Assembly: GCA_032622095.1 (NCBI GenBank)
Contig: CP136062.1
Span: 7,256,001 to 7,320,000, forward strand
Length of the DNA stretch: 64,000 nt
Direction: 5' to 3'
Origin: Siphonodentalium dalli
Taxonomy: Eukaryota > Mollusca > Scaphopoda > Gadilida > Siphonodentaliidae
Position 1 is the stretch's first letter. Each line of letters opens with the position of its first letter. Below are positions 10,311-25,000 of the stretch, piece after piece. A program made the translations under genes and the position numbers. Below the pieces are notes generated by a model. The model was not told the origin of the DNA. It searched no databases and was given only the letters and a program-made list of their open reading frames with translations.

Positions 10311-13300
10311 TATTTTACTAAAGTTCAAACATCCGAACATAACAGCTGAGAACCTGGTGTGAATTGAACTGTGGTGGGGTCTCAAGCTTATCTACCCCTG
10401 CACGTCAGATCAAAATGCCATATATAGCATAAGTAGCTTGAGGATGGATGTGATCCATCAAACCGCAGTGAATTCAACCAGGCCCACAGGTCCTAGATGT
10501 CTGCAATCACGCTACCACGGTACAGGTTAAAATGTTTAACGAATTATTTGTTCATGAATGCAGAAAGTTTCTCATGAATAAAGTGGTAGGTACATGTACA
10601 TGTAAATTATGTACATGTATATATATATATGTATATCGGCTGAAGTTTAATTAGAATTTCCAATTGATGGAAATGGATTGTCACTTTAATATTTGAGTTG
10701 GAAGTGTTCTGAATGTGAAGTGTCAATTTAATGAAATATGGATTGGTTCGCCTGAATGAATCGATATGTGTGAACATACCATACATAAAGTGTCCCTTTA
10801 ATGAAATGTTGAAATGATGGAATAAACAACGAATTTGCAATTTCCTTTAATGAAGAGAACAGTGATGAAATTGGTTTACATGTATGTCTACGGTAAGCTG
10901 GTGAAAATGTGAATTAACTGAATTAAATGAAATGCTGAAAGTGTCAATGTCAATACCGGTATATACAATTTTGAAATTGAAAAGGGAATAATATCATATG
11001 TTACATTCAACAGAGTGATTAGGAATGCGGAAAGTTGAAATGTCTGAGTTATTCTAGATTTATATCAACATGGAGATATACCGGAATATAAAGTAAAATC
11101 CAAGATGGTTGCTGGCGGCTATGTTTGCAAATGAAATTCAAAAACATTTGATTGCTTCCATCTACATGTACTGTTAGTAGATCAATATTAAGATTAATAT
11201 GAAGTTTGGAAATGATCGGCTGAGGAAAGTTGACTGTAGGGTGTGCCAAAGAATTTCCTCATTCAAAGAGTGAAATCCAAGATGAGTCAGATGACTGCAT
11301 GCGGACATGTTTTATACCACAACATGACTCATTCAGATTTACATGCCAATACTAAGTCATGACAAATTCCATAATGATCAGACCAAAGCAATCACTTGTA
11401 GCCCATGCCAAAGGATTTAGTCATGCAATGAGTAAAGCAATGAGTAAACTCCAAGATGGCTGCCAATGGCCAACTTTTATGGCCGAATGACCCCAAAATG
11501 ACTCGTCCCCATCTACTTGTACATGCAAATATTAACATTCATACAAATTTCATTATGATCAGGCGAACAGTTCCGCATGTAGCACGTGCTAATTGATTGA
11601 ATTTTGAAAGCCAAGATGGCCACTGGCGGCCTTGTTTTTTTGATTTTGTGCAGAATGACCCCAAAATGACTCATTTCCCATCTACATGTCATCTAAATTT
11701 AGTAGCAATGAATTTAGTCATACAAAGAGTAAAGTCCAAGATGGCTTCTGGCGGTCATGTTTTATTGCCGAATGACCCCAAAATGACTCGTTCCCATCTA
11801 CATGTCAATATTAACATCCACGACAAAATGGATTGAATTTTGAAATCCAAGATGGCCGCTATCGTCATTTTTGTTTTCTAATTACGACAAAATGACTCGT
11901 TCCCATCTACATGACAAATTTCATAATAATCCGAACAAAGGTACAACCTGTAGCCCGTAGCAAAGAATTTAGTCATGCAAAGAGTAAAATCCAAGATAGC
12001 TGCCAGCGGCCTTGTGTTATGGCAGAATGACCGCAACATGACTCGTTCCCATATACATGTTAATATTAACATCCACGATAAATTTCATGATGATCCGACC
12101 AAAGGTACCGGTACGACCTGTAGCCCATGCCAAAGGTTTAGTCAATGCAAAGAGTAAAATCCAAGATGGATACCAGGCTGCCAGCGGGCATGATTTATGG
12201 CCGAATGACCCCAAAATGACTCATTCCCATCTACATGTACATGTATATGTCAATATCAACATTCATGACAAGTTTCATAATGATTGAATCAGGAATGTGG
12301 TCTGTATGGTGAGTCAAAGGATTTAGGAAGAGTAAATTATAAATGGTCTCCCGCCAGCGAAAATGCCAGGGCTGTTTTGATACATGTTACAGGTATGGGC
12401 GCCCAAACTCGAGAAGCCCAAATGTCCCCAAATTCCTAGTGGACAGTATTGAGTGAACCTGAATTTTCCAAGGCAATTCAACAATATGCTATGTAAATAA
12501 AACAAATCTCCAGTTGCAATAGAGCCATTATTTGCATGTTTATTTTGATATCAGAAATATTAAGTCATATCTATAATAAATGTACATGTATCGGTGCTGG
12601 TTCAGCAAAGATGTCTTATTAAGTCATATGTGAATAAATGTATCCTCTGCTGGAAACGGGTGTCCCCAAATTATCTCTGGATTCTTCCATGTCACCTGCA
12701 GCCATGTTTTTTTGCTGAATGACACCAAAATGACTCGTTCCCATCTAAATGTCAATGTCAACATCCATGACAAATTTCATGAAGATCAAACAAACAGATT
12801 GGTCTATAACCCATGCTAATGGATTTTGTAGAAATATTTAGTCATACTACATGTACATTGTAGTACATGTACATAAACATTGTACAAAGAGTCAAATCCA
12901 AAATGGCCATTGGTGGCCATATTTTTTGGCCGAATGACCCCAAAATTACTCGGTACCATCAAGAGGTCACCCCGATGATTCATATAAGTTGTGTGATGAT
13001 CAGATCAGGGATGTGGTTTGTAGGGTGTGTCAAAGTATTTAGTGATGCAAAGAGTAAAATCCAATATGGCTGCCGGCGGCCATGTTTTTTGGCCAAATGA
13101 CCCCAAAATGACTTGTTCCCTTCTAGAGGTCACCCCGATGATTCATATGGAGTTTGGTGATGATCGGATCTGAGATGTGGTCTGTAGGATGTGTCAAAAG
13201 ATTTAGTGATGCAAGATGCAAGAGCGGCCATGTTTTTTGGCCAAATGACCCCAAAATGACGACTCGTTCCCATCTACATGTATATGTCAATGTCAACATT

Positions 13301-13340
13301 CATGACAAATTTCATAAAGATCAGACCAAAGTAAGTTGAG
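10310..13340. repeat. Interspersed repeat with expanded tandem core (CCAAGATGGC array)
   Basis: The ends of this block match 17505-18120 (for example CAGCTGAGAACCTGGTGTGA near 10346, and the segment TCAATATTAAGATTAATATG near 11185). The core is an irregular array of diverged units, about 110-180 bases each, marked by CCAAGATGGC..CC.GCGGCCATGTT, GGCCGAATGACCCCAAAATG and CATCTACATGT. At least ten units lie between about 11090 and 13340. The short ORFs through the array fall in different frames in neighbouring units, so they are not coding. Confidence 0.85.
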
Positions 13341-15640
13341 CTAATAATGAGACCACCCCACTTTTTATTGAACTTTTGTCAGAAATACCACCAAGTTGCT
13401 ATCGTTATTAATTTTTCACCTCTCAAGATTTCAGCGTTGAATGGGTCACCATCAATCATTCTCCTAAACAATCTCCACAGTGTTTTGCTTATCGCTCACT
13501 ATTTACTTGCTGTATACCGGTACAAACAACTGATCTGCTCACAAAACGTGTGTTTTGCAGATAATAACGCATTCATATGAACATCATCATATACTATTCA
13601 GGGGCGGATCCAGGGAATTTCAAGGGGGGGCCATCAATATACCGGTAGGCATATATCGTTCGAATTAGTTGCATGCTTTACAACTACCGGGTAGTTCAAT
13701 TTGTGCAATGGAATGGGCCTCGGGGCCACCAGGTGGACCATATGGATTGGACTGGTGCATTGAATAAATACATGTACATGTACAATCATGGCTTCTATAC
13801 ATATAGATGCATTTGTGCTGACAAATTTGACACCATAGTTAGAATTGCTCTATCGCAGGATGTTGTTTTAATCCTTGCATGGATACGTGTACGGTATGCA
13901 TCAGTCCACAGTTTAAATAATTGTACCGGTACTTGAGTCAGATTAATATAAACCGCTGTGTATACTCATGTATATTAGGGTTGCCATGACTATGAGTTTT
14001 CATAATCGACTAATCAACCATTATAATAGACGGTTATTCGATTAATCGTTGATACATGTATACCGGTACGGTATGTGGCCTATATTACACTCAGGCTGTC
14101 TTCGTGTGGGGCAACTTCACGCGAGATCGACTTCTCCTGTATTCATGATAACTGCAAAATTAAAATGACTACTTTACATCCAGACTGAACACAGTTATAA
14201 ACTGCAGTCAGCAGGCGTGTCATTCTGATGCCCTCGTCCATCATCGACGAGTATGACTCGCCACACAGTAACATTTCACCAGGCTCTGTTCATAAATTTA
14301 AGTGAATTCACAACTCTTTGAACTAAAGATATACATGTATATCATATGATATACCCCGGTAGTGGTTTTGAATATTTCAGAAATGACAGTTCAATTTGTG
14401 TCATCATAAATCAAATTTGGAATACTAGTACATGTAGTTTGCTTGAATTTCTCGCAAGTTACATGTACATGTATCTTGACTCCGACGTGATTTCATAGTA
14501 CACGTACATGTGTATGTCGTTTTGCTCACTTTTACTTGGAGATGACTGTTACCTCGTATATATGTACCAGTTGTATTGAACTCCTGAGATGCATGTGTGT
14601 GTCATCCGAATAAAGTGGCTTTACTAGTATTTGACCAGTGACCTTTTTAGAAATGAATAATTTGATTCTGGGAATAACTATTGAATCAAACTTTACTTTC
14701 AACTGTATAAGCTACGGTAACTCTTTATGAATCATACATTTAAAAGATGCACTCAAAATTCATTGAACTGTATTCTAATATTTTTAAGTCATCACGCAAA
14801 AAATCATCTGACATAAATTGTACATGTAGCCCAGATTTGAACTGGGCCCAGATTATCAAATTATAAGTCGACAGGGACCACAACTGCGGTAAAAATGGAC
14901 GGAGCGAACTTACATGTATATTCTATTCAAAATGTTGATATGAATAATCCACATACCGGCACTATTAAATACCATACCAAATTTAAATACAATCAGATAA
15001 CTATAACTAAAGCTATAACCTGAAAACCAATAAACTCATCAAATTATAAGTTGAAAAGGACCATAAGTTAACTCAGGAAAAAATGACAGACCGAATCCAA
15101 ATTTGAACTTGACCACATACAACATTTTAAGAAAATTAGAAAACAAAAAGTAAATGTATCACCCGGACGCCAAAATAATGGTCAAATTCCAAGTCAACCA
15201 GAACCATAACTCTGGTAAAAGTGAGTGGACTGAACCCAATTTCGAATTTGACTTGTATCTTCGTGTGTCTAATCCACATACAGTATTTTAAAACAATCAG
15301 ATAAATAAAAATAATGTTATCATCTGGAAATCATCTTGGACGGAGGTATACCACTGATTTCTAAACTGCTAAGGCCCACAAATTTGGGGGGGGGGAAACA
15401 CATGCAGAGGGAGATTTTCAGAGGAGGTGTGCCCAAAGCATCATTGATGAGCAGTAACCCCATATGAATTGTTTAGACAATAAATTCAACCAACTGAACT
15501 TATTATCTAAACACCGCCTGAACATCTCTCCAAATCAACAATAGACCATTCAGATGTAAACTTTTTAACCGACTGTGAGAATCCACTTAGTGCAGACAGG
15601 ATCGAATGTAACCAGACATCCGTTCGCCCGTTCTCTTTCA
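13340..15640. other. No gene recognised
   Basis: AT-rich, with many TACATGTA and ACCGGTA palindromes. Near 13990-14060 a pair CGACTAATCAACC and GGTTATTCGATTAATCG suggests a decayed inverted-repeat element. No coding sequence is supported. Confidence 0.5.
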
Positions 15641-15741
15641 GCCCATACTCTGACGTTTACATGGTCTGTGTTGACTTCTGTTTGTAAACACTTTAAATAA
15701 CTGGAGTACATAAGTCCCGATTGTTGGTGTTAAATTGTCAG

Positions 15742-15952
15742 GTAAGTCATGTATGCCAATTAGAAATAGGAAGGTGACAAGCAGTAATCATTGATATTCA
15801 TCCAAATCGTCCATGTCAAAGCCCCCCAACATTTTTGATTATAATATGGATTATATCAAACTTTATTAATTATGTTATTCTACAGTTTAGTTTTGTTCAG
15901 TTTATGTACATCTTATAGTAAGTAGTCTTGTCATGTTGTACTCTTTATATAG
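15742..15952 (+). other. Possible 5' UTR intron of the DUF1647 gene
   Basis: A strong donor (TGTCAG/GTAAGTC) ends a possible leader exon at 15741. A pyrimidine-containing acceptor (CTCTTTATATAG) ends at 15952, nine bases before the ATG at 15962. The leader exon probably begins in the preceding 100-150 bases. The placement is inference from splice consensus only. Confidence 0.4.
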
Positions 15953-15961
15953 ACAAACACT

Positions 15962-16055
15962 ATGGCAGGAAGAAGATATTGGTGGAGGCAAGCAACTTTA
16001 ACGTGTCTCATATTCGGACTTGGTTTCTTCATCGGAAGTTATACCATCACGAAAG
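15962..16055 (+). CDS. DUF1647 gene coding exon 1: start, membrane anchor
   Basis: It encodes MAGRRYWWRQ followed by one hydrophobic segment (LTCLIFGLGFFIG) and ends phase 1 at AAAG/GTATGT. Positive residues before the segment and none just after it predict a type II signal anchor (N-terminus cytosolic). The ATG was chosen because it is the first in frame after a plausible acceptor at 15952 and lies in a good context (ACTATGG). Confidence 0.8.
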
Positions 16056-19000
16056 GTATGTCATATATCGGAACTAATATAATCTCAACCTTGACTAAAT
16101 CTCATCATTACATCACGCGATGTATGTCATAACGGACCCAATATAATGTCACCCTTTATTAAATATAATTATTACATCACGCGAGGTATGTCATAACGGA
16201 CCTATTATAATGTCACCCTTTATTAAATCTAATTATTACATCACGCGATGTATGTCATAACGGACTAATATAATGTCACCCTTTACTAAATCTAATTATT
16301 ACATCACGCGAGGTATGTCATTGCGATCTAATATATTCTCAACCTTTACTAAATCTCATTATTTTCCATTACCAACATTCTTACTCGAGTGTTCGCTTGC
16401 TTTATTATTGAGCGGCTTTAATTCAAACATACACAAGTGGCCGGGAAATTTTTGTAATTGTTGCCGATTTATAAATGGAAATTATTATGAAATAATTTTA
16501 TCCCGATTTTGAACTGACATTTCATAGGGCTGTTGGTTCTTGCGAAAACTGTTCGCATAATAACTTACGCTCTATTATGGTGTGACCGACCCCACAACGT
16601 CAGTGTGCTTGAATTAAGTGCGATCTATTTAAGACAACTTGATGTTCGCAGTTATCGTTTATTTATTTTTGTCTCTTTTCAACTCACGTAGTGGGTTCAT
16701 TCGATAGATGTGTCGATGTTAAGTTTATGAAATAAACGGTGTAGATGAGACCAAGAATATAAAAAGGGTTAATAACTACTCATCAATGATACTTTAATAT
16801 AGCGAGGGTTAATAAGATAACTATTCATCAATGATACTTTAATATAGCGAGGATTAATAAGATAACTACTCATCAATGATGCTTTAATATAGAATGGATT
16901 AATAAGATAACTACTCATCAATGATACTTTAATATAGGATGGATTAAAACTATAACTACTCATCAATGATACTTTAATATAGCGAGGATTAATAAGATAA
17001 CTACTCATCACTGATAGTTTAATAAATAATTTAATATGATATCAGTGGGAGAAAAGGGAGAGTTAAATAGTGACAATTGAGATAGAAGATCATTTAATGA
17101 TATGTGGATAATCTGATGTCGAATATTTGGAAGAGCTGGCCTATAGCCTCTGCGCCGACTTCGCACCACGGTAACAGTTTACAACAAGGACAGTTTGAGA
17201 ACAAAATATGGCTCACATCTAGCGGTGACCCAAAATATCCACATAAGAAAAAGTTCTCCAATAAAAGCTGGCTGCAGGGTGCGCCAATTGATTCAAATTC
17301 GAAATTTAGCAGGGTGTACTGCTTGTGGCCATGTTTTCCCCGCAAATTTGATAGACTGATGGACAAAACCACTGAATCCGTTGAATCAATATACATGTAT
17401 ACATGGATTAATTTATATGCATTGTAATACACAGTACTGGTATATAAAGGTACTGAAAATAACTATATTACTAGTATACACAAAATAAACCATATATCAT
17501 GGCTATGGGTTCTAATATCCGAACATGACAGCTGAGAACTTGGTGTGAATTAAAGAGTGGTGGTTTCTCAAGCATATCTAACCCTCCACGTTAGAAACAT
17601 GCCATTAAATGTCATAAGTATAATCTAGCTTGAGGACAGAAGTGATCCATAAAACCCCCCTTAATTCAACCAGGTCCTCGCGCGATGTATGATCGATCAC
17701 ATGATGATCTAGGGGGATTAGAATTGATGTATAAAAACAGCACTGCATGTAAATATAAAATAAAATAGTGCTACATCTTATTACAGATTATTGCCATATA
17801 TAATCAGTGATTATACAGACAGTCTGACAAAATAAAGTTTCAGTGACACTCTATCCGAAGAGGGGAATAATTTCATCTGTTACAGTCAATGGAGCAATTA
17901 TGAATCTGGAAAGGTGAAATTTCTAAGTAATACTAGATATCGACATGACGCGATAAAATATAACGTAAATGCAATATGGCCGCTGGCGACCATTTTTTCC
18001 TATGAAATTAAAAAAATATTTGATAGCTCTCATCTGATAGATCAATATCAAGATAAATATGAAGTTTGGTGATGATCGGATGAGTGAAGTGGACTGTGGT
18101 CTGTGCTAAACGGTTTAGTAATGCTTAAAAAGATTCTTACCTTAATATTTTTATGTTCACTTTATAAACTTCACTGAGTCATCTTTGTCATGTATTGAGT
18201 TTGATATCTTTTGTTAACAGTTTATAAATCATGTATGTCTCATGTTTGTTATTTTAATTTATGTGTTTATTATCATTAAATAAAGTTGCATTCCTTAAAA
18301 AGATTCTTACCTCAATGTTTTTATGTTCACTTTATAAACTCCACTGAGTCATCTTTGTCATGTATTGAATTTGATATATTTTGTTAACAGTTTATAAATT
18401 ATGTATGTCTCGTGTTCTTTATTATATTATATACACTTTATAGTGTGTTTTCAGAACGAAAAAAAATTGAATAAAATCAACAAATTTGTAAATTTAAAAA
18501 CAATTCAAACGTTGTTGTATTCCATGTCCCAGCCCGGACATATACACCAAATTTCAATAATATTCATTGAGAAACAACGGACCAAACGCTATATAACACC
18601 CGTATACATCTTTTATTCCGAATCGGACTCGGGTACATGTTATAGTAGGTACCGAATTGACACACGTCGACTGGGCGAGTTGGCCATGGGGCGATTAGGC
18701 CGATTCCGGCACATTCTATAATTTACCGTATGTATCCGTTTACGCGTAGTTTACTTTAGAAAGTTCCGCAATTAATACCGTAAATAGAGCGACCTTATTT
18801 GACAGAGAATGCCTCTGTTATTGATTATCAAGTTGCTGTACATTAAAAACGACAAATTCACATGCTCGTTCAAGCGCAGTAGTCTATTTTCCCCATGATA
18901 AAGGACATCCACAAATACTAAATAACGCTAACCTACTGCCGAATGTTTGACACGACAACTGTTAACATATTTGGGCTGAATTCATCTGACGCGGTATTAT

Positions 19001-22000
19001 TCGTCAAAATAAACAACAAAACCATCGTTACTTGGAAATGTAGTTTGGGCTAACATTTACATAAATCCTCCAGATCAATTATCCGACACACACGTCAGAT
19101 GAAAAAGTCACATGAAGTAACCGGCCAAATTGGCCGAAATGAATTCGAACGCGGAGTGTGTTCTTATGTGATCGGGTTGTAAAGTTGATCATCGTTGCAT
19201 ATCATTCGATCTGATTTGGTTATTATGCGCGGATATGGTTTAACGGACGAGTCCTCGGGGCCATTGCTAATTGAATCGTTTGGTGCTTATCCGGCTTAGA
19301 AGTGAGATTGGTCGGTAATTGGCCTGATTAGTTCGATCTACGTTCTTATGCTTATGTCCGTTTGCGCGTTTCCATTGCGAAAGCATGATATTCTCAAATA
19401 AAACGATTGCAGATTTTGGAAAGAGGCCTACTCAAGTTTGTGCAGTTTTTTAACAGACGCGGGCTAATAAAATCAGGTCCAGATGCCTTATCGGGTTGGA
19501 TTTCTGTTATAGCATTCCACAAACTTCCAGCTCAGTTATATTTATCTCATTGAGTGTGGTCAGACTAGGACCATCCGTTGTTGGGGTGGAGGTTGTATTG
19601 CTCCATAGAGAGATGTAACAAGCTAAAGGGGACAAGTGTCAGCCCTTTTTGTTGAAAGATGATTAAATGTTTCCACCCATTTGCCAGCTGTTGTCTTGTG
19701 ATCATTGAGGATTTCTTGCACTTTTAATAAATGAAATTGTTTAGACGATATAACTTTGGAAATTACTTCGTTTCGAATGTGTCTATATCTGTTCCACGAA
19801 TCGAAGTATTTCTTCTTTTTGCCGATTTATGAATCCTTTTTTGTTGTCTTATTAAATATTTAATCCGTGGGTTCATCCAATCGGACTCGTCTTGTTTGCA
19901 ACTGATAAACTTGTGTGGAAAATGTTTATGCATAAGCTCAGTGAGTTTGTTCGTCAGAGTGCCTCAAGTGGTAAGTTGTTAAATGCCTGGATCCATTCAG
20001 ATTAATTTATTTGTTTGTTTATTGTGGAGAAATCTGCTTGATCAAAGAAGTATACGGTGCATTTGGAATGTACTGTTGGTCAAGTTGTTTCGCAGGTTTC
20101 CACGTAAACCGAAACGTGGCAGCGAACGAAGCCAAAAGGAAATGCTCTAATTTTTTACTTTCCTTTCGGGTGCAGTTACCGTTGATCAATACAACATATA
20201 TGAGTGTTTCTGAGAATTCAGTAAAATTTGTCGAGTCGTCGATAACTTGCTGGAGGGTGAAATACGTTGGAATGGAGGACACTTTGGGATTTGCTGGAGT
20301 AAACTGATTTTCATTCAAATCTCCACATGTGACTTTTCTATGGGATGGATGGGAATTGACAACATCACCAATATTTCGCCCCAGCATTTGTACAATTAGT
20401 GGGCGATAAAAGGTACCGACTATAACTTTTATTCCATTTAATATAATTTCGATCCATATATTTTCTAAATTACTTCTGTCCATGTAATTTCTACGTTTAA
20501 ATGCTATATTGTTCTTGGCATAGACACTCACACAGCCCCTATTGTATCGGTGTGCACTCTATTTCTACGTTCAGGTTCGTGCAACCCAGGTATAGGCAAA
20601 TCGTGTTCATTGTTTCTACTAAGCCATGACTCCGTAAAACCACACACGTCATCGTTTTGGATTTCGGTGGAAAGAACATAAAGTTTCGGGAAAATACTCT
20701 GCACATTCAAGTGGAACACTGATCGTTCTCCGTCTGTTCCAGTTCCGGGGTTAGGACAAATATCGCCCGAAATTAACAGCAATTGTCTGAGCCAGATCTG
20801 GCAAGAACCTTGGGTGTGGAAGCGACGTCTCTTGGTACCCCAGTTTTAAAACCCTCTCAGCGTTATATCCATCCGAAATTTGAAGCTGTGGTGTATCTGC
20901 TGTGGAATGTGATAATCGCGTTCTTGCCGGGAGACTTAACGGTGGTGTTGGTATTCTTTGGAGGAATTATTTTGCCCACAACGCGGTATTCGTTTCATAT
21001 GGAGATTCTCAGATAGTTGGTCTGAATGTCGAACAGTCTAATATACGTCGGAGTTGATATTGTGTGGATATCTGCCAGTAGAGAGTGATGACAGTGCTAA
21101 TGACTTTCTACATTACCTCGGAAATATTAAATCTATCGATGATGATTTTGATACCCACAGTGTGTTTATACTTGGAGATTTCAACGTGGATGCTAGGAAA
21201 GACAGCAATAATATGCGTGAGCTTAATCACTTATGTGGTGAATCATTACTTAATTATTGGTTGGACCACCGTTTGACCACTGTATCTGTACTTTGTCCAC
21301 TAATGTAGCTGTTACATCTGACTATTTTGCTCTCTATGTATCTGTTGTCATTGATAACCTTCCAGCATACACAAAGAATACCAATCTCATGTATCTGTTT
21401 ATAAAATTGGAAACGAGCGGATGCTTTGCAACTTCAACAGTTGAATCAGATGAGTGACTTTGTTGTTAGCACCTATAACTTCGAGTTCGAATCCTTTTCA
21501 GGCTGTTGACTTTGCAACATTCGGACCTCATTGACAAATGATATAGCAACATTGTTGCAGCGCTTGTAGAGGCTGCTAATCATTGCGTCGTCTCAAATTT
21601 AAAAGGTCCGAATAAGAACAGCTACTCCAATATTTCGGGCTGGAATTCTTCTGTTGAAAAACTCCGTAATTACGGACGTCACTGTGTCGGTGTATGGATC
21701 AATCAAGGTCGACCTCGCTGTGTGTATAATTTCACTGATTTACTGTAACATATATGAATCGATGCGTCGTTCCCGGTCTCAGTTTAAGTATGCTTTGCGG
21801 AAATTTTAATTATATGAACTTTACTAGTTTCTGGAGGAAGTTATCTTCAGGCCGCAAACCAGGATGCGCTGCGTCTGTTGATGGCGGAACAGGCGACCCT
21901 GAAATAACATACACGTGGTTCGATCACTTCAAAAACCTTCTGTGTCAGGATTCTGAAATGTCGTCTTCTCATGCCATCTCTTCGCATGAGAGCGGAGTAA

Positions 22001-25000
22001 CGACTTGTTCTGAAGATATTTGCAATGCCACAACAAATATAAGGAGTTGTAAATCTGCTGAACCGGATGGTGTTACTTCGGAGCACTTGAAATACTGTAC
22101 ATAAATGGTTGTGTGGACTTTTCAACTTTTACACGACTCATAGTTAACTGCAACCTAAGATGTTGGAAGTTACGCTTGTTCCAATTACTAACAATAAATT
22201 AATAAAAAGATAATTATAAACCTATTGCTTTATCCGCTGTTATATCAAAAATGTTGGAGTCTTAGAATTCTTATTAAATGTCAGGACCTATGCGTGAACA
22301 TCCTATTGACACGTGCGTTTTTGCACTGAAAGAAGCTGTAAGGTATTATGTGTCCAAAACACTTATATGTTTGCTTGTTTCCTCGACGCCAGCAAGGCAT
22401 TCGAACTTGTTCAAACCGATGTCTTGTTAAGCAAAACTGTTAGCACGCTAGGTGCCTCTGATAACTGTAAGGCTGTTAATTAGCTGGTACCGAAACCAGC
22501 AATTCAGAGTCAGGTGGGGATCCCAGCTATCAAACAGCTCCTGTTCTGATGCTGGGGTTAGACAGCGCGATATCCTAAGCCTTTATCGTTTAATCTGTAG
22601 ATGGTATGAGTGATTTGTAATTATACTTCGAATAATTTGTGTTACGCTGATGAATCTGATGATATATGTCTGATGTCATCGTCTGTGAATGGTTTTCGTC
22701 GTCTTCTCAACGTATGTGAGTCAGTTGCCATTAATATTGGTCTTACTGTTACTACTACTAAAATAGTTGCAATGACGATGATCCCAAACGTTGCACATTA
22801 TAACTTGTCCAAAAATATATCTACATCGCATTGAACTCGCATTCGTTAAATCCTGTTCACATCTCTGTCACGTGCTGAATGACGACCTCACCGACGATGC
22901 GGAACTTCTAATACAACATTGATGCATCTATGTTAGAGCAAATTTAATTTCCAGATAGTTTTTCTATTGTTCTAAGGATGCGAAACAATATTGATTTGCT
23001 ATATTTCTTCGTTTTATAGTGCTCATTTGTGGTCAAATTATGCTAAAACACCAATTAATAAACACACTGTCTGTTATAATACTTATGTAATTATTCTGGG
23101 CTATGAAAGGAAATGGAGTGAAAGTGGTATATTTGTGAATGATCGAATGTCTTCCTGTTGTATGCGTTGGCGTTTGTCAGTAAAACAATATTAAATGTGC
23201 AGTGTATAAATCGGATATTCAGTATATATCATGATTGTATACGAGGTTAAATGTGCTACTGCCCCGGTGAGATTGATGCAGTAGTAATTACATGTACCAT
23301 TTTATGAATGTATATATGCTTAACGTGCATGTAGGTTGTACTCTACTTTACTGTGTATTTGTGTATTACCATGGACATAATTTTCGGATATAAAGCATTA
23401 ATAATAATACGTGATTGTGTGATTTTGATTATAACACGAGCGATGTAATATAGTAGTAATATATACAAACACTATATACCGATTGTGATAAAACACGTGA
23501 CACGCTTATATATATTTTTTATTTTCTAAGAGTGCAGCAACACACATCGTAAACCAGATACAATTACATGTGTTTACATGAACAAGAAATTACAGGTTGA
23601 GCAGCACTCCAGTTTATCAAAGTGTGTCATGGCTGAAGAATAGTGTTCATACATGTAAATGCACAGAAAAAAGAGGAAACACATTATGTTGAATCGATAA
23701 CACACATGCATGTTGTACTTACACCATATACGGGAACTGTTGAGTAGTGTTTCGTATTACTTTGCAAACGTTGATAAAGGAATAAAACACCACATTTATT
23801 TCAGGAAATAATGACAGTGATTTGGTGAAAACTACTGCTCTTCTGGATAAGACAATAACATTGTCTGACGAACTCGTGGAGCGGTTGAAAATGATAAAAG
23901 CTCTCGAAAGCAAACTGGCTAAAGGAGATGGAAATTTTGAGAACAAGAGTACAGCTGGTCACACGAAAATTATAGACTCCAAATTAACAAGGGAGATGAA
24001 CGCAGTGGGGGAAACGGAGACAACTCTATCCTCGAACATAGGTTAGTAATGTCATAATCTGTCTCACTTAGTCTTAGTTTAACATTATTGATCCGCAGAT
24101 GATATCTAGTATTTTAGAGTGGATACCGAAAATGTTTTCTCGATCACAAATGACATACTCTACTTAATAAGAGCAATTCAATTTTCGTTTTACCATGCAC
24201 GTTTTTTTAAACAAACAACTACAACATTGACAACAATAAATGCCCACATAACAATCTCCGATCGATGTTTCGAATCCCACAGCTGATTTTCATCAACTTA
24301 CCCAGTCTCACTTCACCAGCTGTTCACTAGCCACCGCAGATCGTCAACTTACTTAGCCTCACTTCACCAGCTGTTCACTACCCGCCGCAGGGAACTAATA
24401 CGATAATAATATTTGTTTGGGTCGAGTTTGAAAAAGTGTCCGAATATGACTCGACCCTGTGATCTGTCCGAAGTTTTTTAGAAAATGTGGCAAATGACCT
24501 AGGGAACGTACTTATTAAAAAATAACAAATATTTGGGCCAAACAATATTATGGTCAAAAAGTTCGAAATTCCTCGAAAACAAATTATCTGAGGTCGGAAA
24601 GACGAACATGACTTTTGGAACTCATTCCCTACTCCTTATTCCTTATTCTCCAAAATGTATATTTCGGCCAATTGTACGGCATGGGAGGGTGGCCTGCCCC
24701 AAATACCCCCTGGTAACAACCCTACACCACCATCACCACGGGGGTCCCACACGAGGGGTGAAAATGGTGTATGGACCATTTTCGAGAATGGTAAGGATTT
24801 TGTACAATTTTATGGCATGGGTGTGGGACCTGCCCCGAATACCCCCTATAAGTATTTTGAGTCCAAACGATACTAATTTGTCGGTTATTTATTCTGTTTT
24901 CACTTTTTTAAAACGGTCAATTTTTTCAATGAAAATTCTAGACTTTGATATTTGAAAAATAACGGAACTGTGGTTTCAGATATGTAATTTTGTCACACTT

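Noticed and set aside
16769-17011. Periodic ORF MSSYLINPRYIKVSL
   Set aside because: It is the translation of a 45-bp intronic tandem repeat; no start context, domain or conservation argument.
17094-17432. Overlapping ORFs of about 110 codons on both strands
   Set aside because: No recognisable domain, no splice or promoter support; chance openness in both strands.
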